This document shows positions 23,340 to 31,066 of a stretch of 60,927 nucleotides of DNA, piece by piece (positions within the stretch are counted from its first letter, which is position 1; each line of letters starts with the position of its first letter). The notes below the pieces were generated by a model. The model was given only the letters and a program-made list of their open reading frames with translations, did no database searches and was not told where the DNA came from. The position numbers were made by a program, and so were the translations under genes. The stretch comes from Agromyces seonyuensis (lineage in GTDB: Bacteria; Actinomycetota; Actinomycetes; Actinomycetales; Microbacteriaceae), in assembly GCF_009789225.1 (NCBI RefSeq), contig NZ_WSTA01000009.1, forward strand, positions 1 through 60,927, in the 5' to 3' direction.

Positions 23340-25300
23340 CGGACGGCGCCCTGCGCGGCCGGAGTCTCCGTCGGTTCCGGCGGTTCGGGCAGCACCGGCA
23401 GGGAGGCCACCGGGATCGAGACCGGGCGGATGCGACGGCCGGACGCGAAGCGCAGGGCCAGTGCCGCGAGCTCGTCGGGATCGACCACCGCGCGATCGAG
23501 CAGGAGCGCGTCGAGGCCGAGCTCGACCGAGTCGCCCTCCGCGACGTGGAACGGCTCGTCCCAGGCGAGGGCCGGGCCGACCCCGAGGTACTCCGCGACC
23601 CGCGCGAACCACGGCCGCGGCCGCGGCCCGACCGGCTGCATGAGCAGCACCGTGGTCGCACGCGACGCATCCGTCACCGCGAGCCAGGGCGATCGCGAAC
23701 CGTGGGCATTGTCCTCGCCCGCTCCGTCGGCCGTGACGACCGTCGCAGCCCAGTCGGGGAAGCGCCAGAACACGCCGCCGTAGCCCGCTCCGACGCGGCC
23801 CTTCGTCGCAGGCGAGCCGAACTCGAGCGCCCCGAAGTTGGCGGTGAGGAGACTGCGCCAGCCGAGCATCCAGGCTTCGTCGGCGCCGACCCGCACGACC
23901 TCGCCGGTCGTCTCGCGGTGCTCGCCGAGCTGCGCGGCGCCGTGCTCGTCGAGCCACGTCAGCCGCTCGCGGAGCAATCCGCCCTCGACCTCGACGCCGT
24001 CGCGCCGCTGCCGGCCGTGGTTCGCCAGCATTACCGAGCCCGTGCCGCGCACGTACGTGCGCCCGCCCCAGTGGCTCGTGCCGTTGACGTCGGGCAGGGC
24101 CACGCCGAGCCCGAGATGGTGCAGGTGGTCGGCGGGCAGGGTGTCGGTCGTGACCGTGCCGGCCAGGGTCGTGACGGGATGCAGGTACGGGCGCGGCGAG
24201 AGCACGGCGTCGACGTCGTCGCCGGACTCGATGCGGGCGACCACGCGGCCGCCGAGCCGCAACTGCGGGCGGCCCGGTGCCAGCCAGCCCGACGATTCGG
24301 GCGCCGGACCGGTGCTCGCGCGCACCTCGAGGATGCCGCGGAAGGAGAGCGGATGCGTCGCCGGAGTGCCGGCCATCGCATCCCGGAGCCGGCGCCAGGC
24401 CTGCGCACCGAGCTCGTCCCGCGGCACCGAGACCGTCGTCAGCGGCGGTGCCGCGAACCGGGCGAGGGGGACGTCGTCGATGCCGCCGACCGAGAGGTCG
24501 CCCGGGACGTCGACGCCGAGCTCGCGCAGCCGGGCGAGCAGGCCGAGGGCGAGCAGGTCGTTGAAGCAGACGACGCCCGTGGCGCCGGAGGCGAGCACCG
24601 CCTCCGCGGCGGCGAAGCCGTCCTCGACGCGGGAACCCCCGGGCAGCTCGACGAGATCGAGCTCGGGGCGCATCGCGCCGAGCGCGGCGAGCCCGCGGCG
24701 GCGCAGCTTGTCGGCGAACGACTGCGCCGGCCCTGCGAGGTAGGCCAGTCGCGTGTGGCCGAGATCGAGGAGGTGCTCGGCGATGAGCCGTGCGGCGTGC
24801 TCGTAGTCCACGGAGAGCTCCGCGGCCGGGTCGCGATCGACGCGGCGGTTCACGACGACGGCCGGGCCGCAGCGCGCGATGAGCTCGTCGAGGCGGTCGG
24901 CGCTCATGCGCGGCGACACGAGCACGAGGGCGTCGCAGCGGGAGCGGGCTTCGCGGGCGATCTCCGCCTCGTGCTCCACCCGCTCGCCCGTGTCGGCGAT
25001 GAGCAGGCGGTAGCCGTCGCGGTCGGCCTCGCGGCTGAGGCCGGCGAGGACGCCCTGGAACATGGGGTTCGCGAGGTCGGGAACGACGAGCGCGATGGTG
25101 TTGCTGCGGCCTCGCACGAGATTGCGGGCCGTCTGGCTGGGGGAGTAGTCGAGTTTCTCGATCGCGTCGAGGACCTTCGCCGAGATCGCGGGATCGACCT
25201 TCTGGTTGCGGTTCAGCACGCGCGAGACGGATGCCTGCGAGACGCCGGCGTACTCGGCGACCTGGGCGATCGTGACCTGCCGGTGCGGCGGGTTCGGCAC
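23336..25300 (-). CDS. LacI-family regulator fused to a DUF6807 (PmoA-like) domain
   Basis: A 654-residue protein, about twice the length of a LacI repressor. Residues 8-57 form the helix-turn-helix (VTIAQVAEYAGVSQASVSRVLN); 63-335 form the sugar-binding core (IALVVPDLANPMFQGVLAGL, VVCFNDLLALGL, VGGIDDVPLARFAAPPLTTV). Residues about 345-640 are a DUF6807/PmoA-like beta-rich domain, recognised by SPRPYLHPV, DHLHHLGLGVALPDVNGTSHWGG and the GYGGVFWRFPDW segment. The GTG start has a ggagg Shine-Dalgarno. Both parts are in one frame with a short Pro/Ser linker, so this is a true fusion, not a frameshift. It sits within the ABC-importer operon it presumably controls. DUF6807 has no established reaction. 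Confidence 0.9.
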   Translation of the reverse strand: MPNPPHRQVTIAQVAEYAGVSQASVSRVLNRNQKVDPAISAKVLDAIEKLDYSPSQTARNLVRGRSNTIALVVPDLANPMFQGVLAGLSREADRDGYRLLIADTGERVEHEAEIAREARSRCDALVLVSPRMSADRLDELIARCGPAVVVNRRVDRDPAAELSVDYEHAARLIAEHLLDLGHTRLAYLAGPAQSFADKLRRRGLAALGAMRPELDLVELPGGSRVEDGFAAAEAVLASGATGVVCFNDLLALGLLARLRELGVDVPGDLSVGGIDDVPLARFAAPPLTTVSVPRDELGAQAWRRLRDAMAGTPATHPLSFRGILEVRASTGPAPESSGWLAPGRPQLRLGGRVVARIESGDDVDAVLSPRPYLHPVTTLAGTVTTDTLPADHLHHLGLGVALPDVNGTSHWGGRTYVRGTGSVMLANHGRQRRDGVEVEGGLLRERLTWLDEHGAAQLGEHRETTGEVVRVGADEAWMLGWRSLLTANFGALEFGSPATKGRVGAGYGGVFWRFPDWAATVVTADGAGEDNAHGSRSPWLAVTDASRATTVLLMQPVGPRPRPWFARVAEYLGVGPALAWDEPFHVAEGDSVELGLDALLLDRAVVDPDELAALALRFASGRRIRPVSIPVASLPVLPEPPEPTETPAAQGAVR

Positions 25301-25360
25301 GAGGGACCTCCGTCGAGGGATCGGGTTGGGCGGGGGCTGGATGGGCGAAGATTGTGGGGA

Positions 25361-25399
25361 CCGCCGGCCGAGGAGCGGAACGGGCTCCTCGGCCGGCGG
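25361..25399 (-). terminator. Hairpin between the binding-protein and LacI-DUF6807 genes
   Basis: A perfect 16-bp stem, ccgccggccgaggagc (25361-25376) with its complement (25384-25399), and a 7-base loop. It lies within the operon and would lower read-through from the abundant binding-protein mRNA into the regulator gene. Confidence 0.7.
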
Positions 25400-25473
25400 C
25401 GTTTCGCTGCCGGGTGTCGGTCGGGGACCGACGGTGTCGATGGAGCGGAACGGGCTCCTCGGCCGGCGGCGTT
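25372..25473. repeat. Duplicated 32-base segment
   Basis: Bases 25372-25403 and 25442-25473 are identical 32-mers beginning ggagcggaacgggctcctcg. Copy one carries the loop and right arm of the hairpin above; copy two lacks the outer left arm. This points to a recent tandem duplication. Confidence 0.8.
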
Positions 25474-25487
25474 CAGTGCCGGTCGGC

Positions 25488-26807
25488 TCAGACCGCGGCG
25501 TCGTCCAGCGCCGTCTGGAGCTCCTCGAGGAAGCTCGCGGCGGCCTCGTCCGGCGTCATCTCGCCGAACAGCACGGCAGTGGTGTGCTGGTCGATGATCG
25601 TCTCGATCACGCCGCCGCCCGGGGGCGTGGCGGGCGGGGCGTCGCCGACCGAGAGGCTGTCGAGGAACTCGACGACCGTCTGGTTCACCTCGTCGAGCTT
25701 CGGCGTGATGTACTCGCGGATCTTCTCGTTGGCGGGAACGCCGCGCTCGGCGAGGAGCAGGTCGGCCGCATCCTCGCTGTTGGCGAGGTAGTCGAGGAAC
25801 GTCGCGACCTCGGCCGGGTGCTCGGTCTTCGCGGAGGAGGACCAGAACATGGACGGCTTGTAGTACGCGGAGTCGTCGGTCGTGCCGGGCACGCGCAGGG
25901 CGACGAGGTCCTGGCCGCTCGCGTCGCGGAGCGCCTGCACCTGGTTCGACCACCACGGGCCGAAGGCCGACGCGTTGGTCGCGGTGAAGGACTCGGCGAG
26001 ACCGCCGGACTCGCGCTCGACCGTCGCGGCCGGGTCGGGCGTGGCGCCGCCCTCGGTGGCCTCGAGGAGGAACTCCCACCAGCCGGCGAGGTCCTCTTCG
26101 GTCGCGGCGATGCCGCCGTCGGTCGTGTACAGCGCGCTGCCGTTCTGGCGGAGCCAGTTGTTCAGGCCGCCGTCCTCGAAGCCCCACGACTGGGTGCCGA
26201 TGGTCGCGCCGCCGCTCGCGGAGGCGACCTCCTCGGAGACGTCCACGAAGTCGTCCCACGTCCACGACTCGTCGTCGGGCAGGTCGATGCCGTACTGGTC
26301 GAGGATCGTCTGGTTGGCGATGATCGTGTACGAGTTCACGCCGACGGGGATGCCGTACTGCGTGCCGTCGAGGGCGCCGGTGCCGAGGGTGGCGGCCGGG
26401 AAGTCCTCGGTCGAGAGGATCGACGAGTAGGCGCCGAGGTCGGCGAGCACGCCGTTGGCGGCATAGGTCGAGAGCTGCTTCTCGTCCATCTGGATGATGT
26501 CGGGGATCTCGCCGGCGGCGACCGAGGTGTTGAGCTTGTCCCAGTAGCCGGCCCAGTCGGTGTACTGCGGCTCGATGGTGATGTTCGGGTGCTCGTCCTC
26601 GAAGGCCGCGATGATCTCCTCGGTCGCGGCGTGGCGGGTGTCATTGCCCCACCAGGTGAACGAGAGGGTCACGGGCTCGTCGGAGAGCTCGAGCTGCTCC
26701 GCCTCGGGAGCGGCCGCGGGGGAGCCGGCGCAGGACGTGAGCGCGAGCATCGTCGCTGCGCTCAGACCGACGAGGACGCCGACACGGCGTCGTGTGTTGC
26801 CTCGCAT
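25488..26807 (-). CDS. Sugar ABC transporter substrate-binding lipoprotein
   Basis: A 439-residue extracellular solute-binding protein (family 1, MalE/UgpB type). Lipoprotein signal MLALTSCAG with the lipobox Cys near residue 27. Typical features are VTLSFTWWGND at the start of the mature protein, PDIIQMDEKQLSTYAANGVLADL, and the hinge strand YGIPVGVNSYTIIANQTILDQYG. It captures an oligosaccharide or similar sugar and delivers it to the two permeases encoded upstream. Being the third gene, after the permeases, is unusual; binding proteins normally come first. No ATPase is encoded in the operon, so a shared MsiK/UgpC-type ATPase elsewhere must drive it. Confidence 0.93.
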   Translation of the reverse strand: MRGNTRRRVGVLVGLSAATMLALTSCAGSPAAAPEAEQLELSDEPVTLSFTWWGNDTRHAATEEIIAAFEDEHPNITIEPQYTDWAGYWDKLNTSVAAGEIPDIIQMDEKQLSTYAANGVLADLGAYSSILSTEDFPAATLGTGALDGTQYGIPVGVNSYTIIANQTILDQYGIDLPDDESWTWDDFVDVSEEVASASGGATIGTQSWGFEDGGLNNWLRQNGSALYTTDGGIAATEEDLAGWWEFLLEATEGGATPDPAATVERESGGLAESFTATNASAFGPWWSNQVQALRDASGQDLVALRVPGTTDDSAYYKPSMFWSSSAKTEHPAEVATFLDYLANSEDAADLLLAERGVPANEKIREYITPKLDEVNQTVVEFLDSLSVGDAPPATPPGGGVIETIIDQHTTAVLFGEMTPDEAAASFLEELQTALDDAAV

Positions 26808-26870
26808 GGTGCATTCCTTCCTAGTGCTGTTGGGTGGTGCAGTGGTGGCGACGCGTCCGGGGCCGGCGCG

Positions 26871-27806
26871 TCACTTGATCCCCGTCGTGGCGATGCCCTT
26901 GATGAGGTACTTCTGCCCGAAGAGGAAGATGAGGAAGATCGGGAGGAGGGCGACGACGCTCATGGCGAACAGCTGCCCGAAATCGGTGGAGCTCTGCGAG
27001 TCCTGGAAGGCGTTGAGCGCCAGCGGCACGGTGTAGAGGCTGGGCTTCGTCAGGAAGATGAGCTGGCTGAAGAAGTCGTTCCAGGTCCAGATGAAGGTGA
27101 AGATCGTCGTCGTGGCGAGGGCCGGGACCATGAGCGGCAGGATGATCTGCGCGAAGATCCGGGGGTGGCCGGCGCCGTCGATGCGCGCCGCCTCGTCGAG
27201 CTCGCGCGGGATTCCGCGGATGAACTGCACCATCAGGAAGATGAAGAAGGCGTCGGTCGCCAGCAGCTTCGGCACGATGAGCGGCAGGAACGTGTTCACC
27301 CAGCCGAGCTGGCTGAACAGGATGTACTGCGGCACGATCACGACGTGGATCGGCAGCATGATCGTGACGAGCATGATGGCGAACCACCACTTCTTGCCGG
27401 CGAACTCGAGCCGGGCGAACGCGTAGGCCGCGAGCGAGCACGAGACGAGGTTGCCGATGATCGAGCCGATGACGACGATCGCCGAGTTCAGCAGGTAGAC
27501 GTTGAACGGGTAGCTCAACGCGTTCCAGCCGTCGGTGTAGTTCGACACCTCGAAGCTGTCCAGGATGATGCCGGGCTCGCGGAAGATCAGCTCGTTGGGC
27601 CGCAGGGAGCTCACGACCATCCAGATCACCGGGTAGAGCATGAGCGCGGCGGCCGCGATGAGCAGCACGTGGCGCAGGATGCTCGTGAAGGGCTTGCGCA
27701 TCGCCGCGCGGCGGCGCCGGCGATCGCGGATGTCCTCGATCGGTTCGCCCGTCACCACCCACTCGGTGACGGGTGCGGGCTCGGTGGGAAGGTCAGTCCT
27801 GGTCAT
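26871..27806 (-). CDS. Carbohydrate ABC transporter permease (MalG type)
   Basis: A 311-residue inner-membrane permease with six predicted helices (first LLIAAAALMLYPVIWMVVSSL). The EAA loop that contacts the ATPase is IPRELDEAARIDGAGHPRIFAQIILPLMVPAL near residues 200-230. It overlaps the upstream permease by 14 bp, showing tight translational coupling. Works with the MalF-type permease and the downstream binding protein. Confidence 0.94.
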   Translation of the reverse strand: MTRTDLPTEPAPVTEWVVTGEPIEDIRDRRRRRAAMRKPFTSILRHVLLIAAAALMLYPVIWMVVSSLRPNELIFREPGIILDSFEVSNYTDGWNALSYPFNVYLLNSAIVVIGSIIGNLVSCSLAAYAFARLEFAGKKWWFAIMLVTIMLPIHVVIVPQYILFSQLGWVNTFLPLIVPKLLATDAFFIFLMVQFIRGIPRELDEAARIDGAGHPRIFAQIILPLMVPALATTTIFTFIWTWNDFFSQLIFLTKPSLYTVPLALNAFQDSQSSTDFGQLFAMSVVALLPIFLIFLFGQKYLIKGIATTGIK

Positions 27807-28722
27807 CGTAGAAAACCCAATACTTCGAGGCCCAGAAGTTCAGGGCGGTGAATGCGCCGATGATCACGAGGAGCAGCCAGGCCATCGCCGAGGCGTAGCC
27901 CATGTCGAGGCTCGTGAAGCCGCGCTGGTACAGGTAGAGCGTGTAGAAGAGCGTCGAGTCGACCGGTCCGCCGGTGCCGCCGGAGACGACGAAGGCCTGC
28001 GTGAACGACTGGAAGGCGCCGATGATCTGGAGGATCAGGTTGAAGAAGATGATCGGCGTCAGCATCGGCATCGTGATGCGCCAGAACTGCTGCCAGCGGC
28101 TCGCGCCGTCGACCGAGGCCGCCTCGTAGTACATCGTCGGGATCTGACGGAGGCCGGCGAGGAAGATCACCATCGGGGAGCCGAAGGTCCAGACGTTCAG
28201 GATCATGAGGGTGCCGAGCGCGGTGTCGGGGCTCGAGATCCAGCCCTGGCCCTCGATGCCGAACCAGGCGAGCACCTGGTTGACGAGCCCGTCGTAGCCG
28301 AAGAGCTGGCGCCAGAGCACGGCGATGGCGACGCTCGCGCCGAGCAGCGAGGGCAGGTAGAACACCGAGCGGTAGATCGCGAGGCCGCGAAGGCCCCGGT
28401 CGAGGACGACCGCGAGCAGGAGTGCGAGTGCGAGCTGCAGCGGCACCGAGATGAAGACGTACTGGAACGTCACGAGGAGGGAGTGGTGCAGCCGCTCGTC
28501 CTCGATCATCCGCTCGATGTTCGTGAGGCCGGTGAACTTCGGCGGGCTGAGGAGGTTGTACTTCGTGAACGAGAGGTACAGGGACGAGATCATCGGGCCG
28601 ATGGTGATGACCGCGAGCCCGAGGAACCACGGCAGGAGGAAGAGGTACGCGGCCTTGTTCTGCCGTCGCCCCTTGGGAGCGCTCCCGCCTTTGAGGGTTC
28701 GCAGTTCGCCGAGAGCACTCAT
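27793..28722 (-). CDS. Sugar ABC transporter permease (MalF type)
   Basis: A 309-residue permease with six helices (first AYLFLLPWFLGLAVITIGPMI) and the EAA loop QIPTMYYEAASVDGASRWQQ. The ATG at 28722 was chosen because aggagg lies 5 bases upstream (28728-28733). An in-frame ATG at 28806 exists but has no ribosome site and would lie close to the operator-like dyad. First gene of the minus-strand importer operon, preceded by a LacI-type operator at 28810-28829. Confidence 0.94.
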   Translation of the reverse strand: MSALGELRTLKGGSAPKGRRQNKAAYLFLLPWFLGLAVITIGPMISSLYLSFTKYNLLSPPKFTGLTNIERMIEDERLHHSLLVTFQYVFISVPLQLALALLLAVVLDRGLRGLAIYRSVFYLPSLLGASVAIAVLWRQLFGYDGLVNQVLAWFGIEGQGWISSPDTALGTLMILNVWTFGSPMVIFLAGLRQIPTMYYEAASVDGASRWQQFWRITMPMLTPIIFFNLILQIIGAFQSFTQAFVVSGGTGGPVDSTLFYTLYLYQRGFTSLDMGYASAMAWLLLVIIGAFTALNFWASKYWVFYDDQD

Positions 28723-28809
28723 GCGAGCCTCCTCGGGCGGCCGCTGCGGGCCGGTCGGTTGAAGGTCGTGTCGGGCACGCGGACTCCAGTCATCGTCGTT
28801 GATCACTTT

Positions 28810-28829
28810 CCGAGAAAGCGCTATCTCGG
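28810..28829. promoter_or_regulatory. LacI-type operator upstream of the importer operon
   Basis: ccgagaaagcgctatctcgg is a 20-base dyad with a GCGC centre and only one mismatched pair, the classical LacI-family layout. It lies about 90 bp before the first permease, downstream of a possible TTGCCA-18-TAGAAA promoter on the minus strand (28866-28871 and 28842-28847). A half-site tttctcgg recurs near 28920. The LacI-DUF6807 protein encoded in this operon is the likely ligand-responsive repressor. Confidence 0.7.
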
Positions 28830-29028
28830 ATGCTGGGGACGTTTCTACCCGAGTCCCCCGGGGTCTGGCAAGCCCTTTCCCGAATTCATTCCGAGAATTC
28901 CGTCGGGATCCGTGAAAGGGGTTTCTCGGGATGCATGCGGCGTCGCCGTGCGCGGCGCGTCATCGAGGCGGCTCGGGCGCGGTGGCCGGCCGTCGTCGGC
29001 CCGACTGTTCGCGTTCCCGAACCGTATC

Positions 29029-29056
29029 GCCAATCTATATAGATTGGCTATATGAT
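29029..29056 (+). promoter_or_regulatory. Palindromic operator and leaderless promoter of the MarR-MFS operon
   Basis: A perfect 20-base palindrome (gccaatctatatagattggc, 29029-29048) is followed within 2 bases by TATGAT (29051-29056), a -10 box that ends 6 bases before the MarR ATG. A bound dimer would cover the promoter, so autorepression is expected. Confidence 0.75.
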
Positions 29057-29062
29057 GTCGGG

Positions 29063-29572
29063 ATGGACGATCAGAAGCCGACGGACGCGAACGGCGCCCG
29101 CATCCTGCACCCGGATCGCGATCTCGCCACCGTCATCGGCGACCTCGTCGCGGTCTCCAGCCGCCTCGCGCGCCTGGCCGCGAGCGAGACCGGCAACGCC
29201 GAATCCCCCGCGGTCTGGCGCACGCTCGCCGTGCTGCGCGACCTCGGCCCGCTGCGTCTCGGCGAGCTCGCGCGTGCGAGCCGCGTGGCCCAGCCGACCA
29301 TGACCAAGCTCGTGCACGCGCTCGACGAGCGCGGTTGGGTGCGCCGGCTCGTCGACGCGGCCGACGGCCGCGCGTGGAAGATCTCGCTCGACCCGTCCGG
29401 CCTCGCCGCGCTCGACGCGTGGCGCGCCGAGCTCGGCGAGGCCCTCGCCCCCTGGTTCGCCGGCCTCTCGCCCGACGACGTCGACACCCTCATCGACGCC
29501 TCGCGCATCGTGCACGAGCGCCTCGACCTCCAGCCCGCCCGCGGAGCCGTCCGGCCCGGGGGCGTCGCGTGA
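29063..29572 (+). CDS. MarR-family transcriptional regulator
   Basis: A 169-residue winged-helix regulator with helix-turn-helix LGELARASRVAQPTMTKLVHALDERGWVRRLVDAADGRAWKI at about residues 75-115 and flanking dimerisation helices. The ATG at 29063 follows TATGAT by 6 bases, so the mRNA is probably leaderless. The stop overlaps the GTG of the MFS gene by 4 bp. It should sense the compound exported by that transporter and repress the pair through the 20-base palindrome. Confidence 0.93.
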   Translation: MDDQKPTDANGARILHPDRDLATVIGDLVAVSSRLARLAASETGNAESPAVWRTLAVLRDLGPLRLGELARASRVAQPTMTKLVHALDERGWVRRLVDAADGRAWKISLDPSGLAALDAWRAELGEALAPWFAGLSPDDVDTLIDASRIVHERLDLQPARGAVRPGGVA

Positions 29573-30867
29573 GCGCCGCCACGTCGAGCCTCCCCGTACT
29601 CGAGACCGCACCGGGCGCACCGGCGGCCACGACCGCGCCGGCGAAACCGAGCATCCTGCACCAGCCGAAGGCGGTCTGGGCCGTCGCGTTCGCCGCCGTC
29701 GTGTCGTTCATGGGCATCGGGCTCGTCGACCCGATCCTGCCCGCGATCGCCCGCGACCTCGAGGCGAGCCCCGCGCAGACGCAGCTGCTCTTCACGAGCT
29801 ACCTGGCCGTGACCGGCCTCGCGATGTTCTTCACCAGTTGGGTGTCGACCCGCATCGGGGCGAAGCGCACGCTGCTCATCGGCCTCGCCGTCATCGTGGT
29901 CTTCGCCGCGCTCGCCGGGTTCTCGGGCAGCGTCGACGGCGTCATCGGCTTCCGCGCCGGCTGGGGCCTCGGCAACGCCCTCTTCATCTCCACGGCGCTC
30001 GCGACCATCGTGGGTGCGGCCTCCGGCGGCGCGGCGCAGGCGATCATCCTCTACGAGGCGGCGCTCGGCCTCGGCATCGCGATCGGGCCGCTGCTCGGCG
30101 GTGCGCTCGGCTCCCTGTCGTGGCGCGCGCCGTTCTTCGGCACCGCGGTGCTCATGGCGGTGGGCTTCATCGCGATCATGACGATGCTGCGCACCGACGC
30201 CGCGCGGCCCGCGCCGACCCGCCTCTCGGCGCCGTTCCGCGCGCTCGCGAAGCCGGGCCTCGGCGTCATGGCGACCGCGGCGTTCTGCTACAACATCGGC
30301 TTCTTCGTGCTGCTGGCCTACACACCGTTCGCGCTCGAGGCGATCGGCATGGGCTCGGCGGTCTCGCTCGGCCTGATCTTCTTCGGCTGGGGGCTCGCGG
30401 TCGCGGTCACGTCCGTCTGGGCCGCCCCGTGGCTCACGGCGCGCCTGCGCCGCACCGTCGTGCTGCGCATCGTGCTCCCGCTGCTCGCGCTCGACCTCGT
30501 CGCCGCGGCGCTCCTGGTGCACTCCCTCGTCGGGCTCATCGTCTGCGTCATCGTCGGCGGGCTCTTCCTCGGCGTCCTCAACACGGTGCTCACGGAGTGC
30601 TCGATGGAGGCCGCCGACGTGCCGCGCCCCGTGGCATCCTCGGCCTATTCGGGCGTGCGCTTCCTCGGCGGCGCCATCGCCCCGCCCGTGGCGACGCTCA
30701 TCGCCGGCGCCTTCGGCGGCGAGTGGGCCTTCGTGTTCGGCGCAGCCGCCGTGCTCGCCGCGACGCTCGTCATCGTGCTCGGCCGACGCGCCCTCGTGAG
30801 GGCCGACGCCGGGGAGGAGCACGCCCCCGAGGTCGCGCAGGCGATCGCGTTCGGCGACGCCGCCTGA
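29569..30867 (+). CDS. MFS drug-type exporter
   Basis: A 432-residue major-facilitator protein with 12 membrane segments, first at AVWAVAFAAVVSFMGIGLVDPILPAIARDL, where the VDPILPAIARDL sequence is typical of DHA1 drug antiporters. Motif C-like GLGIAIGPLLGGALG lies in helix 5. The GTG at 29569 is set by the 4-bp GTGA overlap with the MarR stop. About 40 low-complexity residues precede the first helix. The substrate is unknown but MarR control implies a toxic small molecule. Confidence 0.92.
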   Translation: MSAATSSLPVLETAPGAPAATTAPAKPSILHQPKAVWAVAFAAVVSFMGIGLVDPILPAIARDLEASPAQTQLLFTSYLAVTGLAMFFTSWVSTRIGAKRTLLIGLAVIVVFAALAGFSGSVDGVIGFRAGWGLGNALFISTALATIVGAASGGAAQAIILYEAALGLGIAIGPLLGGALGSLSWRAPFFGTAVLMAVGFIAIMTMLRTDAARPAPTRLSAPFRALAKPGLGVMATAAFCYNIGFFVLLAYTPFALEAIGMGSAVSLGLIFFGWGLAVAVTSVWAAPWLTARLRRTVVLRIVLPLLALDLVAAALLVHSLVGLIVCVIVGGLFLGVLNTVLTECSMEAADVPRPVASSAYSGVRFLGGAIAPPVATLIAGAFGGEWAFVFGAAAVLAATLVIVLGRRALVRADAGEEHAPEVAQAIAFGDAA

Positions 30868-30873
30868 ACCACC

Positions 30874-30914
30874 GCCGCGCGCCCGCATCCGATCGCCGGA
30901 TGCGGGCGTGCGGC
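30874..30914 (+). terminator. Terminator of the MarR-MFS operon
   Basis: Two 18-base arms (30874-30891 and 30897-30914) containing cgcccgcatccg and its complement, with one G-T wobble and a 5-base loop, directly after the MFS stop. Confidence 0.8.
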
Positions 30915-30971
30915 GCGTCCGGACGCCGTGAGAGCGCGTTCACCCGTGGCCCGATCGTGACCCGGCGGTCC

Positions 30972-31001
30972 TTGCCCCCCGGCATAGCCCGGGCATAGCG
31001 T
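30972..31001 (+). promoter_or_regulatory. Promoter of the Agl-like importer operon
   Basis: TTGCCC (30972-30977), 18 bases, TAGCGT (30996-31001), giving a leader of about 60 bases. No clear LacI-type dyad was found in it. Confidence 0.45.
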
Positions 31002-31066
31002 GGAGCGCGGAACGGTTCGGGGGGACTGCGATCCACCTATGAACTCGATGAAGAGGGAGAGAGGTT

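Noticed and set aside
28723-28806. ATG at 28806 as the first-permease start
   Set aside because: It lies beside the LacI operator with no ribosome site, whereas ATG 28722 has aggagg 5 bases away.
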